Below, in pieces: positions 22,601 to 34,600 of a DNA stretch of 64,000 nt. Position 1 is the stretch's first letter; every line of letters begins with the position of its first letter. The stretch is from Onthophagus taurus (lineage: Eukaryota; Arthropoda; Insecta; Coleoptera; Scarabaeidae). A program made the translations under genes and the position numbers. The stretch is taken from positions 1,371,501 to 1,435,500 of the forward strand of contig NC_091966.1 of assembly GCF_036711975.1 (NCBI RefSeq). Reading direction: 5' to 3'. The notes below the pieces were generated by a model. The model saw only the letters and a program-made list of their open reading frames with translations. It was not told the origin of the DNA and searched no databases.

Positions 22601-25600
22601 GAGTATACGATTCGAGCGATCATCATTATAAACTTAAATTTACAATTCCCGGACGAGATATCGGATGGAGTATTTTAGACGTTTCCGTAAGCCCTACAAG
22701 AAAACATTTCGTTTATTCAACTTGGTCTTCGCAAAGTATTTGTTTGATAATGAATTATTTTCATTGATTTTAATTTGTTTATTTTTTTTTAGTTCAATTA
22801 TGTAGTTTAGATGATCCTGATAAGCAAATGGCCTTAAATTTAATTCCAACCAGCAGAAGATTCGCGATATTCGCTTTGGCTTTTTCCGCCGATGGAAGGG
22901 ATGTTTTATGCGCCGGAAACGATGGGCATCTTCACACATACAACATCGATCGGAATGAACACGTACATGGGGTACTTAATTGCGATCATTTTAACCCGAA
23001 TTAAATCATTTTTAAATCAATTTTTAGATTCGTGCTCATGATTTTGACGTAAACAGTATAGCTTTCGCTGATGATTCCTCGCACGTAATTTTCAGCGGAG
23101 GTGACGATGGTTTAGTTCGCGTTTGGGATCGACGGACGTTAGGCGATGACGATTGTAAACCTGTAGGAATGCTGGCGGGTCATAAAGATGGAATAACGCA
23201 TATTTGTTCGCGCGGTGATAATAGGCATCTTATATCAAATAGTAAGGATCAGACGATTAAGCTGTGGGATCTGCGAATGTTTTCGGATCAGACAGCTATT
23301 GAAAGTACGCAAATGTGTGTTAAAAATCAAACTTGGGATTATCGTTGGCAAGGTGTGCCAAAAAATAGTTAGTATTTGAAAAAATTTTTGTAGTATAAGA
23401 GTGGGTTTAAAATTTTTTTTTATAGTGATGAGTACAAAAAGTGTATTACCTGGGGATAGTTCAATATTAACAATGCGTGGGCATGTTGTTACCAGAACTT
23501 TAATTAGGGCTAGATTTTCACCTTTGGAAACTACTGGCCAAAGGTATATTTATACAGGTTGTGGATATGGAAGACTTATAAGTAAGTATTTATTAATTTT
23601 AGTTGTGATACATTATCTCCAATTATCTTTGTGGCAATGTTTTTTGTTTATGATTTGATATTCTAATTAGTGGTAATAATCTATCTACAATGATATACCT
23701 AATGTCTGTCAAAAAGAAATGTTTGATGACCAATTAAGAATATGACCTCTTGTTTATCGTTTAGGGCCAAAAAGAAACTCAAATATGAGGAACTAATTGC
23801 TTTAGATACTGCACACAACACTTGGACAGTGCATACATATAATAGTCTTCTGCATACTGAAATCATCCACTGCACATTGCAATCATCTAGCAGAAATTTT
23901 CGTCATTTTCTGAATGCTGGATATAATCATAACATATACGACATATGCGGTATCTAACTTCTGATTTATGGAACCAATTGCTTCAGATACTGCACACAAC
24001 ACTTGAACAGCGCAATCGTGTACTGGATACTGGAATCATCCACTGGACATTGCAAGAATCCAACAAAAAATTTTGGCATTTCTTGGATACTTGATTTATT
24101 AATAATGGATACAGTATCTAACTTCTGAATAGTGGAACCAACCACTAAAGATGCTGCACCCAATGGTTTTACATCTGCTATAGACGTTTTAGTCAGTACG
24201 AAATCTGAATCTAACTTCTGCATTTTGAATGCTGGAATCATTGTTTAAACACTGAAATCATTCACTCAATTATGGTCATTTAGTGTTGTTAAAAATGACA
24301 GAAAAGTTGGTATATCATTGAAAACTTGTCTAAATTGTTGAAAACTGATTCATAGCTACTTCAGATAGCTCAAAAGGAAATGAAAACTGTAATATAACGG
24401 TGCAAAACTATTCGAAATAATAAAATTCGATTCGTCATCTTTGTAGTTTGTCTAAATGATTGAGAACTGGTGTGTAGCTATTTCATATTGTTCCAACTAG
24501 TTTAAATTGGGTTGGAAAACTTTGGAAAGTTGTCTAAATGATTAAAAATTGATTGATAATCATTGATAACTTGTTTAAACGGTTGAAAACTGATTCATTG
24601 ATTCCTCAGGTTGTTCAAAATGATGATTTATATCAAAATGAGGTTGTTTAAGATGATTGAAATTCGCTTGGTCATCTTTGTAATTAGTCTAAATGGTTGA
24701 CAGCTGGTTCATAGCTATTCCAAGTTATCCAAATTTACTGAAAGCTTATCTAAATGATTGAGAAATAGTTTATAGCTATTCTATATTGTTCTAAATCATT
24801 AAAGGTGTGTTGCCAAACTTTGGAAATTTGTCTAAATTATTGCAACCTAATTTAAGGCTTAATTAACTGCATCTAAATTAGTTCAAGTTGATTTGTGACG
24901 TTGCAAAATTGTTGAAAATGATGAAAATTCGTTTGGCAACCTTTCGAAACTTGTGTAAATGATTAAAAATTGATTGGTAATCATTGATAACTTGTTTAAA
25001 CGGTTGAAAACTGATTCATTGATTCCTCAGCTTGTTCAAAATGATGATTTATATCAAAATGAGGTTGTTCAAGATGATTGAAATTCGATTGGTCAACCTT
25101 GTAGTTAGTCTAAATGGTTGAGAGCTGGTTCATAGCTATCCCAAGTTATCCAAATTTACTGAAAGCTTATCTAAATGATTGAGAAATAGTTTATAGCTGT
25201 TCTATATTGTTCTAAATCATTGAAGTTGTGTTGCCAAACTTTGGAAATTTGTCTAAATTGTTGCAACCTAATTTAAGGCTTAATTAACTGCATCTAAATT
25301 AGATCAAGTTGATTTGTGACGTTGCAAAATTGTTGAAAATGATGAAAATTCGTTTGGCAAACTTTCGAAACTTGTGTAAATGATTAAAAATTGATTGGTA
25401 ATCATTGATAACTTGTTTAAACGGTTGAAAACTGATTCATTGATTCCTCAGGTTGTTCAAAATGATGATTTATATCAAAATGAGGTTGTTCAAGATGATT
25501 GAAATTCGATTGGTCATCTTTGTAGTTAGTCTAAATGGTTGACAGCTGGTTCATAGCTATTCCAAGTTATCCAAATTTACTGAAAGCTTATCTAAATGAT

Positions 25601-28130
25601 TGAGAAATAGTTTATAGCTATTCTATATTGTTCTAAATCATTGAAGGTGTGTTGCCAAACTTTGGAAATTTGTCTAAATTATTGCAACCTAATTTAAGGC
25701 TTAATTAACTGCATCTAAATTAGATCAAGTTGATTTGTGACGTTGCAAAATTGTTGAAAATGATGAAAATTCGTTTGGCAAACTTTCGAAACTTGTGTAA
25801 ATGATTAAAAATTGATTGGTAATCATTGATAACTTGTTTAAACGGTTGAAAACTGATTCATTGATTCCTCAGGTTGTTCAAAATGATGATTTATATCAAA
25901 ATGAGGTTGTTCAAGATGATTGAAATTCGATTGGTCATCTTTGTAGTTAGTCTAAATGGTTGAGAGCTGGTTCATAGCTATTCCAAGTTATCCAAATTTA
26001 CTGAAAGCTTATCTAAATGATTGAGAAATAGTTTATAGCTATTCTATATTGTTCTAAATCATTGAAGGTGTGTTGCCATACTTTGGAAATTTGTCTAAAT
26101 TATTGCAACCTAATTTAAGGCTTAATTAACTGCATCTAAATTAGATCAAGTTGATTTGTGACGTTGCAAAATTGTTGAAAATGATGAAAATTCGTTTGGC
26201 AAACTTTCGAAACTTGTGTAAATGATTAAAAATTGATTGGTAATCATTGATAACTCGTTTAAACGGTTGAAAACTGATTCATTGATTCCTCAGGTTGTTG
26301 AAAATGATGATTTATATCAAAATGAGGTTGTTCACGATGATTGAAATTCGATTGGTCATCTTTGTGATTAGTCTAAATGGTTGAGAGCTGGTTCATAGCT
26401 ATTCCAAGTTATCCAAATTTACTGAAAGCTTATCTAAATGATTGAGAAATAGTTTATAGCTATTCTATATTGTTCTAAATCATTAAAGGTGTGTTGCCAA
26501 ACTTTGAAAATTTGTCTAAATTATTGCAACCTAATTTAAGGCTTAATTAACTGCATCTAAATTAGATCAAGTTGATTTGTGACGTTGCAAAATTGTTGGA
26601 AATGATGAAAATTCGTTTGGCAAACTTTCGAAACTTGTATAAATGATTAAAAATTGATTGGTAATCATTGATAACTTGTTTAAACGGTTGAAAACTGATT
26701 CATTGATTCCTCAGGTTGTTCAAAATGATGATTTATATCAAAATGAGGTTGTTCAAGATGATTGAAATTCGATTGGTCATCTTTGTAATTAGTCTAAATG
26801 GTTGACAGCTGGTTCATAGCTATTCCAAGTTATCCAAATTTACTGAAAGGTTATCTAAATGATTGAGAAATAGTTTATAGCTATTCTATATTGTTCTAAA
26901 TCATTGAAGGTGTGTTGCCAAACTTTGGAAATTTGTCTAAATTATTGCAACCTAATTTAAGGCTTAATTAACTGCATCTAAATTAGATCAAGTTGATTTG
27001 TGACGTTGCAAAATTGTTGAAAATGATGAAAATTCGTTTGGCAAACTTTCGAAACTTGTGTAAATGATTAAAAATTGATTGGTAATCATTGATAACTTGT
27101 TTAAACGGTTGAAAACTGATTCATTGATTCCTCAGGTTGTTCAAAATGATGATTTATATCAAAATGAGGTTGTTCAAGATGATTGAAATTCGATTGGTCA
27201 TCTTTGTAGTTAGTCTAAATGGTTGACAGCTGGTTCATAGCTATTCCAAGTTATCCAAATTTACTGAAAGCTTATCTAAATGATTGAGAAATAGTTTATA
27301 GCTATTCTATATTGTTCTAAATCATTGAGGGTATGTTGCCAAACTTTGGAAATTTGTCTATATTATTGCAACCTAATTTAAGGCTTAATTAACTGCATCT
27401 AAATTAGATCAAGTTGATTTGTGACGTTGTAAAATTGTTCAAAATGATGAAAATTCGTTTGGTAATCCTTGGTAATGCGTCTAAATGGTCAAAGATTAAT
27501 TCGTGACTATTCCAAGTTGTCAAAATTAACTAAAAACTTGTCTAAATGGTTGAGTACTAGGTTATAAATGTTGTTCAAAATAATTGAAAATGCATTGGTT
27601 TTTTAGCAAATTTGTCTAAATGATTTTGAACTAACTCATGGTTATTTAGTATCGTTCAAAATGATTAAAAACTGATTGATAATCATTTCAAACTCATCTA
27701 AATGCCTAAAATCTGATTTATAGCTGCTTTAGAGCTAATTAAATTTAATTAAAATTATTTTTCAAATTTGTTTTTATAACTTACTTTATTTTATTAGTAT
27801 ATGACGCTTTAACTGGTAGAGTAAAGCGTTCGTTAAAAGAACACTCAGTTTGCGTTCGAGATATTTCCTGGCATCCAACTCGACCGGAAATTTTAACAAG
27901 TTCCGTAAGTATAACGTTAAGCTTTAAAAAAAATTGTGTTAATTTTGGTTTAATTCAATTTAAAGTGGGATAAAACGGTTGGTCGATGGACGTATAAATA
28001 CATAGAAAACAATAATAAGTCGGATGGGGCAGCTTCGGAAAATGGGAAAACAGAAACGGTACGTAGAAGTCCAAGAATAGCTCTTCAACAGTTGAAGAAT
28101 GCGTCAACTGAAGGCGAAGAAGGATTCTGA
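16658..28130 (+). CDS. DCAF11: DDB1- and CUL4-associated factor 11 (WDR23)
   Basis: Substrate receptor of the CUL4-DDB1 ubiquitin ligase; WDR23 is known for restraining Nrf2/SKN-1-type factors. Ten exons: 16658-16767, 16831-16942, 17001-17102, 17653-17812, 22589-22735, 22793-22971, 23028-23367, 23426-23581, 27798-27904, 27966-28130. They join to 1578 nt, 525 residues (human 546). An acidic Ser/Asp N-terminus (MGDDDSRSSDYDSDNDEVRY) precedes the WD propeller: YSGKAFCGVFSNDGNYFITG, RDIGWSILDVSVSPTRKHFV, IFALAFSADGRDVLCAGNDG, SGGDDGLVRVWDRRTLGDDD (DDB1-binding WDxR box), HLISNSKDQTIKLWDLRMFS, QTWDYRWQGVPK, GDSSILTMRGHVVTRTLIRA, and VCVRDISWHPTRPEILTSSW. Two introns are greatly enlarged: intron 4 (4.8 kb, nested transposons) and intron 8 (4.2 kb, tandem array). 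Confidence 0.94.
17103..17652. other. DCAF11 intron 3, no identified element
   Basis: 550 bp of AT-rich intron. No transposon ends, genes or tandem structure were seen. Confidence 0.4.
18160..19906 (-). mobile_element. Tc1-like element with ~375-bp terminal inverted repeats (Bari-like)
   Basis: TA duplications at 18158-18159 and 19907-19908. The ends read CACTCAGTGGCATAAAAAAC and, inward from the right, CACTCAGCGGCATAAAAAAT. Similarity continues for about 375 bp on each side (to about 18540 and from about 19530), as in long-TIR Tc1 families such as Bari. The minus-strand transposase is broken into frames: helix-turn-helix TVSRAIQRFPQSGTFIRRPG with RRTTQPRD (about 19295-19400), MLFSDESRFGLYSPGGRERV (first D), MFMHDNARSQTGRIVSQYMD (second D), and WPARSPDLNPIEHMWDMLGK (E), the DD34E arrangement. 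Frameshifts make it inactive. Confidence 0.85.
20641..21739. repeat. 1.1-kb foldback (inverted repeat) element
   Basis: Left arm 20641 to about 21207 and right arm about 21225-21739 are inverted copies with moderate divergence, separated by a loop of under 20 bp at TTCTTTATGTAGGTAAG. The outer ends read CTATCCGTGCAAAAAGTCAA and, inward from the right, CTATACGTGCAAAAAGTCAA. The inner ends share GTTCCAGACAG and CGTCGCGCCTT. No transposase frame is intact. It is nested in the mariner-like element. Confidence 0.85.
21917..22091. mobile_element. 175-bp hAT MITE with perfect 8-bp target duplication
   Basis: The ends are CAGCGGTTCTCAAACTTATA and, inward from the right, CAGTGGTTCTCAAAGTATGG. The octamer CTCTAGAT flanks it exactly (21909-21916 and 22092-22099). 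The interior has a second palindromic motif around GCGTACCACT / AGTGGTACGC. It interrupts the transposase region of the mariner-like element. Confidence 0.9.
23790..24160. repeat. ~180-bp direct dimer in DCAF11 intron 8
   Basis: Two diverged direct copies about 180 bp apart share GATACTGCACACAACACTTG (23805 and 23985), then CATCCACTG.ACATTGCAA and GTATCTAACTTCTG. A partial third copy seems to follow. It is not related in sequence to the 421-bp array that follows it. Confidence 0.7.
24285..27720. repeat. 421-bp-period tandem array in DCAF11 intron 8
   Basis: The landmark GATTCCTCAGGTTGTTC (last bases vary) recurs at 24600, 25021, 25442, 25863, 26284, 26705 and 27126, always exactly 421 bp apart. 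The seven units are nearly identical and have almost no indels. Each unit is itself made of diverged 60-70-bp blocks with words such as TCTAAATGATTGA and CATAGCTATTCCAAGTTATC. The edges (24285-24540 and 27470-27720) hold more diverged single blocks, as expected for an array homogenised in its centre. Confidence 0.95.
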
Positions 28131-28601
28131 AAAAAATAAAGCGTATCAAATGGAGTGTTTATATATTGTACATTATTTTGTTAAAAATATTAATTCATTT
28201 TTTTTATATAACATTATATTATAGATCGCGGTTGATACTTGTTACTCAAGCTGCAATAATCTAGTATTAAGAATAAAATTTAAATCACCTCCATAAAGAT
28301 TTTTTTTTGTTACATTTATCCTTATCATACAGGAACGATAACATTATCACGTTGCTTCTTTTTAATCTCTCTAATTCTGATTTATGTAGTCATTATTATT
28401 CGCGAAAACGTTAAAAAATTATGTTAATAATAATTTAAATAAGTTTCTTTTAAGGGACGATATTTTTTGTAGTGGGGATTATCAATTAGTATAAATACGT
28501 GTGGGGTTCTTTCCACACGACACAAAACCTATCCGTCCGTTTCAAAACGCGTTTAAGCGACGTGTTTTTCAGTCAACACTTTTCAGATATTTCAGTGAAA
28601 A
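28131..28601. other. DCAF11-tan intergenic spacer
   Basis: Contains the DCAF11 3' end (AATAAA just after the stop near 28133-28138) and the tan upstream region. Otherwise AT-rich without other features. Confidence 0.4.
28490..28497 (+). promoter_or_regulatory. TATA box, probable tan promoter
   Basis: TATAAATA lies 112 bp before the tan start codon. It is followed after about 25 bp by TTCCACACGACACAAAACC, where transcription would start. Among the genes here only tan has a clear TATA element, which suits a tissue-restricted gene. Position-based inference only. Confidence 0.45.
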
Positions 28602-31600
28602 ATGTCAAATGAAATAACCATTAAACGGAAGTGCATTCCAATAATTTACACGCGTGGAACTCATTATGAAGTCGGATTTGATATTGTAAGTTATAACTTT
28701 TTTTCTAATCGAATTAATTCTGATTAAAAATGTTGTGTTTTGATTCAAGATGCTTTAGTCACTGACAATGAGTTATTTTTATTTCCAAGGTTTTTAAATT
28801 AAAGAAATCAATTCTATTTTGAATTAAAAAATATATTTATTTAAAATGATTTTAGGTTTTTAACGCTTTCAATCTCTTCACATCAAAAAAATGAAACAAT
28901 TAACAACTCGTTCCTAATTATACTAAGATTACTAAGCATTAAACCCAATCTTTACATCTTCACAAACAAATTAAAAAAGAAAAACGAGTTTTTTTTTTGG
29001 TATTTAACTCTCAAAATTATTATCATTGTTTCGAGTTTATTTTTATTTTCAAGGTTTTTTAATTCTAATGTTACTTGTGAGTATAAGAATCGATATTAAC
29101 CTGAATTCATTTAATAATTGAATCGATAAATTCGCCTATAACATAAGTGAAGATTAAATGTTAAAAAAAAATTCAAAAACACGATTTAAACGACCGTAAT
29201 ATATCCATTTTATGGCATCGCCACAATCGCTTTATTTTCAAACCGATGAACCACGTGTTTATGTAATATTAATGGTTGTTACTGGTGACAATTAGAAGTC
29301 GTTTAGTTAATGTGATAAATTCAAATTGTTACGTTAGAAATAACAGAAAAACATATAAAGTTTTTGTTAAAAAATTATTGTTGTTTTAATGGTTTATAAA
29401 AAAAATAATGAGGTCAAATAAATAGGATATTATATCGTGTTTGTAACCTATTTGTTAAAACGAGTGGAATGGTGTATCCGTTATCATAATGTTATTGCGT
29501 AATGTTGAGAATTACAGGAATTCTTATTACTTAGATTTTTATAATGTTCTCTATATTTATATTACATGGTTTGTTTACCTATTAAAATTTTCAACAAAGT
29601 AAATAAAGAAATAAAGTGTTATAAAATGTGTCTCATAACTTTCATTCTTTATTGGAGCTTTTAAGTCTTCCTGAACTTTAATGAAAGATTGTAGCTTAAA
29701 TACAACACAAAGATAATTGGTGGTTTAACTAACCTATTAGGAATTGTCTCATCTTATTGTAATGCAGTGCAACAGCGATGCAATTAAAGTGTTCCACATT
29801 GTGATAGTTATTACATTATTATCTTACAACTGGGGTGGTTTTTACTAATTTTGCTTGTTCTTTTATGAGTGTACTTCCTTCACTTTCCTTGCTGATTGGA
29901 ACAAAATGCTAATGTTCCCTGGCAAAAGGAATTTTCTTTTTGTATTTGTTACTAAAGATGTTGGGGAATGGGATGTGGTTCAAATTGAATTAATGGAAAA
30001 TTCTGCTCAACTCGAAATTTCCAAAAATTCATTGAAAACTGGTAGAGTAAAATGGGAAATGAAAAAAGTATTTTTTACAAATAAGCTATCTGGGAGATAA
30101 TAAGGAACATGATAGAGTTCAAACCAAATTGATTAAACATTTTACTCAACCTCAAATTTGTAAAAAATCTAGAAAAACTTGTTTTTTTTAGAAAAATAGA
30201 ACATGGCTAAAAGAATTTTCTTTTTGTATTTGTTGCTATAATTATGGGGAATGCGATGTGGTTCAAATTTAATTAATGGAAAATTCTGCTCACTTCGAAA
30301 TTTGTAAAAATTCATGAAAAATGGTTTTCCAAAGAAATAGCAAATGACAAAAGTATTTTTTTACAAATTAGCTATTTTAGAGTTGATGAAGAATATATTA
30401 GAGTTCAAACCAAAGCGATAAAAAATTCTGCTCAACCAGAAATTTGTAAAAATTCCAGAAAAACATATTCTTTTTATATTAGTTGCTATTGATGGTGAAA
30501 AAATTGATGCGGTTCAACTTTAATTAAATAAATTGTGCCCATTTCGAGAGTTGTAAAAATTTTGGAAAAATTTTGCTTAGTTCAAGTGGCAAAAGTATTT
30601 TTTTTCGTAACAGCTATTATAGAAACGACAAAGAATATAACCAAGCTGTTCAGAAATTTTGTTTAAGCCAAAATTTACAAAAATTCCAGAAAACCATGTT
30701 TTTCAGAAAAATTGAACATGGCCAAATGAATTTTCTTTTTGTATTTGTTACTATAGATGGCGGAAAATATGATAAGGTTCAAATTTAATTAATTAACAGT
30801 TCTGCCCAGCTCGGAATTTGAGAAAATTCCAGAAAAACATGTTTTTCAGAAAACTAGGACATAGCAATATGAATTTTCTTTTTATATTTGTTGCTATAGA
30901 TGGTGAAAGAATGATGCAGCTCAAACTTAATTAATTAAATTGTGCCCAGCTCCAAATTTGTAAAAATTTTAGAAAAATTCTGCTTAGTTCAGGTTGCAAA
31001 AGTATTTTTTTAAGTAACAGCTATTATAGAAAGGATAAAGAATATAATACCGTTCAAACCAACCTGTTCAGAAATTCTACTTAAATCAAAATTTGCAAAA
31101 ATTTCAGAAAAACATGATTTTCAGAAATATTGAACATGGCAAAAGGAATTTTCTTTTTGTATTTGTTGCTACATATGGTTAAAAATATGATGCGATTCAA
31201 ATTTCATTAATTAAAAGTTCTGCTCAGCTCGAAATTTGAGAAAATTTTAAAAAAACATGTTTTTCAGAAAACTAGAATATAGCAAAATAAATTTTCTTAT
31301 TATATTTGTTGCTATAGATGGTGAAAAATATGATGCGGTTTAAATTTAATTAATTAAATTGTGCCCAGTTAGTAGAGATTTGTAAAAATTTTAGAAAAAT
31401 TCTCCTTAGTTCAAGTGGCAAAAGTTTTTTTTTTTCGTAACAGCTATTTTAAAGATGATGAGGAATATATTAGAGTTTAAACCGAAATGATAAAAAATTC
31501 TGCTCAACCCGAAATTTGCAATAATTCTAGAAAAACTTGTTTTTCAGAAAAATTAAACATGGTAAAATGAATTTTCTTTTTGTATTTGTTGCTATAGATA

Positions 31601-34600
31601 GTGAAAAATATGATGAGGTTCAAAATAAATTGATTAAAAGTTATGCGCAGCTCGAAATTTGCAAAAAGAATAAGAAAACTCAGTTTTCCAGAAAAATTAA
31701 AAAAGGCAATAATAATTTTCTTTCCATATTTACTGCTATAGAGTATGGAGAATACGATATGGTTCAAATTGAATTGATGAAAAAAATTCTGCTCACCCCG
31801 AAATTTGGAAAAATTCTAGAAAAACATGTTTTTTAAAAAAATTAAACATGGCAAAATGAATTTTCTTTTTGTATTTGTTGCTATAGATGGCGAAAAATAT
31901 GATGAGGTTCAAATTAAATTGATTAAAAATTATGCGCAGCTCGAAATTTGCAAAAAGAATAAGAAAACTCAGTTTTCCAGAAAAATTAAAAAAGACAATA
32001 ATAATTTTCTTTCCATATTTACTGCTATAGAGTATGGAGAATACGGTATGGTTCAAATTGAATTGATGAAAAATTCTGCTCACCCCGAAATTTGAAAAAA
32101 TTCTAGAAAAACATGTTTTTCAAAAAAATTAAACATGGCAAAATGAATTTTCTTTTTGTATTTGTTGCTATAGATGGCGAAAAATATGATGAGGTTCAAA
32201 TTAAATTGTTTAAAAGTTATGCGCAGCTCGAAATTTGCAAAAAGAATAAGAAAACTCAGTTTTCCAGAAAAATTAAAAAAGACAATAATAATTTTCTTTC
32301 CATATTTACTGCTATAGAGTATGGAGAATACGGTATGGTTCAAATTGAATTGATGAAAAATTCTGCTCACCCCGAAATTTGGAAAAATTCTAGAAAAACA
32401 TGTTTTTCAAAAAAATTAAACATGGCAAAATGAATTTTCTTTTTGTATTTGTTGCTATAGATGGCGAAAAATATGATGAGGTTCAAATTAAATTGATTAA
32501 AAATTATGCGCAGCTCGAAATTTGCAAAAAGAATAAGAAAACTCAGTTTTCCAGAAAAATTAAAAAAGACAATAATAATTTTCTTTCCATATTTACTGCT
32601 ATAGAGTATGGAGAATACGATATGGTTCAAATTGAATTGATGAAAAATTCTGCTCACCCCGAAATTTGGAAAAATTCTAGAAAAACATGTTTTTCAAAAA
32701 AATTAAACATGGCAAAATGAATTTTCTTTTTGTATTTGTTGCTATAGATGGCGAAAAATATGATGAGGTTCAAATTAAATTGATTAAAAGTTATGCGCAG
32801 CTCGAAATTTGCAAAAAGAATAAGAAAACTCAGTTTTCCAGAAAAATTAAAAAAGACAATAATAATTTTCTTTCCATATTTACTGCTATAGAGTATGGAG
32901 AATACGATATGGTTCAAATTGAATTGATGAAAAATTCTGCTCACCGCGAAATTTGGAAAAATTCTAGAAAAACATGTTTTTCAAAAAAATTAAACATGGC
33001 AAAATGAATTTTCTTTTTGTATTTGTTGCTATAGATGGCGAAAAATATGATAAGGTTCAAATTAAATTGATTAAAAGTTATGCGCAGCTCGAAATTTGCA
33101 AAAAGAATAAGAAAACTCAGTTTTCCAGAAAAATTAAAAAAGACAATAATAATTTTCTTTCCATATTTACTGCTATAGAGTATGGAGAATACGATTTGGT
33201 TCAAATTGAATTGATGAAAAATTCTGCTCAACCCAAAATTTACAAAAATTCCAGAAAAACACGTTTTTCAGAAAACTAGAACATAGCAATATGAATTTTC
33301 TTTTTATATTTGTTGCTATATATGGTGAAAAAATGATACAGTTCAAACTTAATTAATTAAATTGTGCCCCTTATCGAGATTGTTAAAAATTTTAGAAAAA
33401 TTCTGCTTAGTTCACGTTGCAAAAGTATTTTTTTAAGTAACAGCTATAATAGAAAGGATAGAGAATATAATACCGTTCAAACCAACCTGTTCAGAAATTC
33501 TACTTAAATCGAAATTTGCAAAAATGTCAGAAAAACATGATTTTCAGAAAAATTGAACATGGCAAAAGGAATTTTCTTTTTGTATTTGTTGCTACATATG
33601 GTAAAAAATATGATGCGATTCAAATTTCATTAATTAAAAGTTCTGCTCAGCTCGAAATTTGAGAAAATTCTAAAAAAACATGTTTTTCAGAAAACTAGAA
33701 CATAGCAAAATAAAATTTCTTTTTATATTTCTTGCTATAGATGGTGAAAAATATGATGCGGTTTAAATTTAATTAATTAAATTGTGCCCAGTTAGTAGAG
33801 ATTTGTAAAAATTTTAGAAAAATTCTCCTTAGTTCAAGTGGCAAAAGTTTTTTTTTTCGTAACAGCTATTTTAAAGATGATGAAGAATATATTAGAGTTC
33901 AAACCAAAGCGATCAGAAATTCTGCTTAATCAGAAATTTGAAAAATTTCAGAAAAACATGTTTTTCAGAAAAATTGAAGATGGCAAAAGGAATTTTCTTT
34001 TTGTATTTGTTGCTACAGGTGTTGAGGAATGGAATGTGGTTTTAAATTGTGGAAAATTCTGCTCAGCTCGAAATTTGCAAAAAATCATGGAAAACTAATG
34101 GATTTTCTAAAAAAATGGGAAATGACAAAAGTATTTTTTTACAATCTAACTGTTTTAGAGATAATAAGGAATATATTGGTGTTTAAACCCAATTGATCAA
34201 AAATGTTGTCCTTGGTTCAACCCGATAGAAAAACTTGTTTTTTAGAAAAATAGAACATGGTAATGGGAATTTTCTTTTTGTACTTGTTGCTATAAATGAT
34301 TGCAATGTGGTTTAAATTGAATTAATGGAAAATATTGCTCAGTTCGAAATTTGTAAAAATTAATGAAAAATGGGTTTTCAAATAATTGGCAAATGTCAAA
34401 AGCATTTTTTTACAAATTTGCTATTTTAGAATTGATGAGGAATATATTAGAGTTCAAACCGAAATGATAAAAAATTCTGCTCAACCCGAAATTTGCAATA
34501 ATTCTAGAAAAACATGTTTTTCAAAAAAATTAAACATGGCAAAATGAATTTTCTTTTTGTATTTGTTGCTATAGATGGCGAAAAATATGATGAGGTTCAA

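Noticed and set aside
22694-22939. Minus-strand frame over DCAF11 exons 5-6
   Set aside because: Shadow of the plus-strand coding exons, which have correct splice phases and WD-repeat content.
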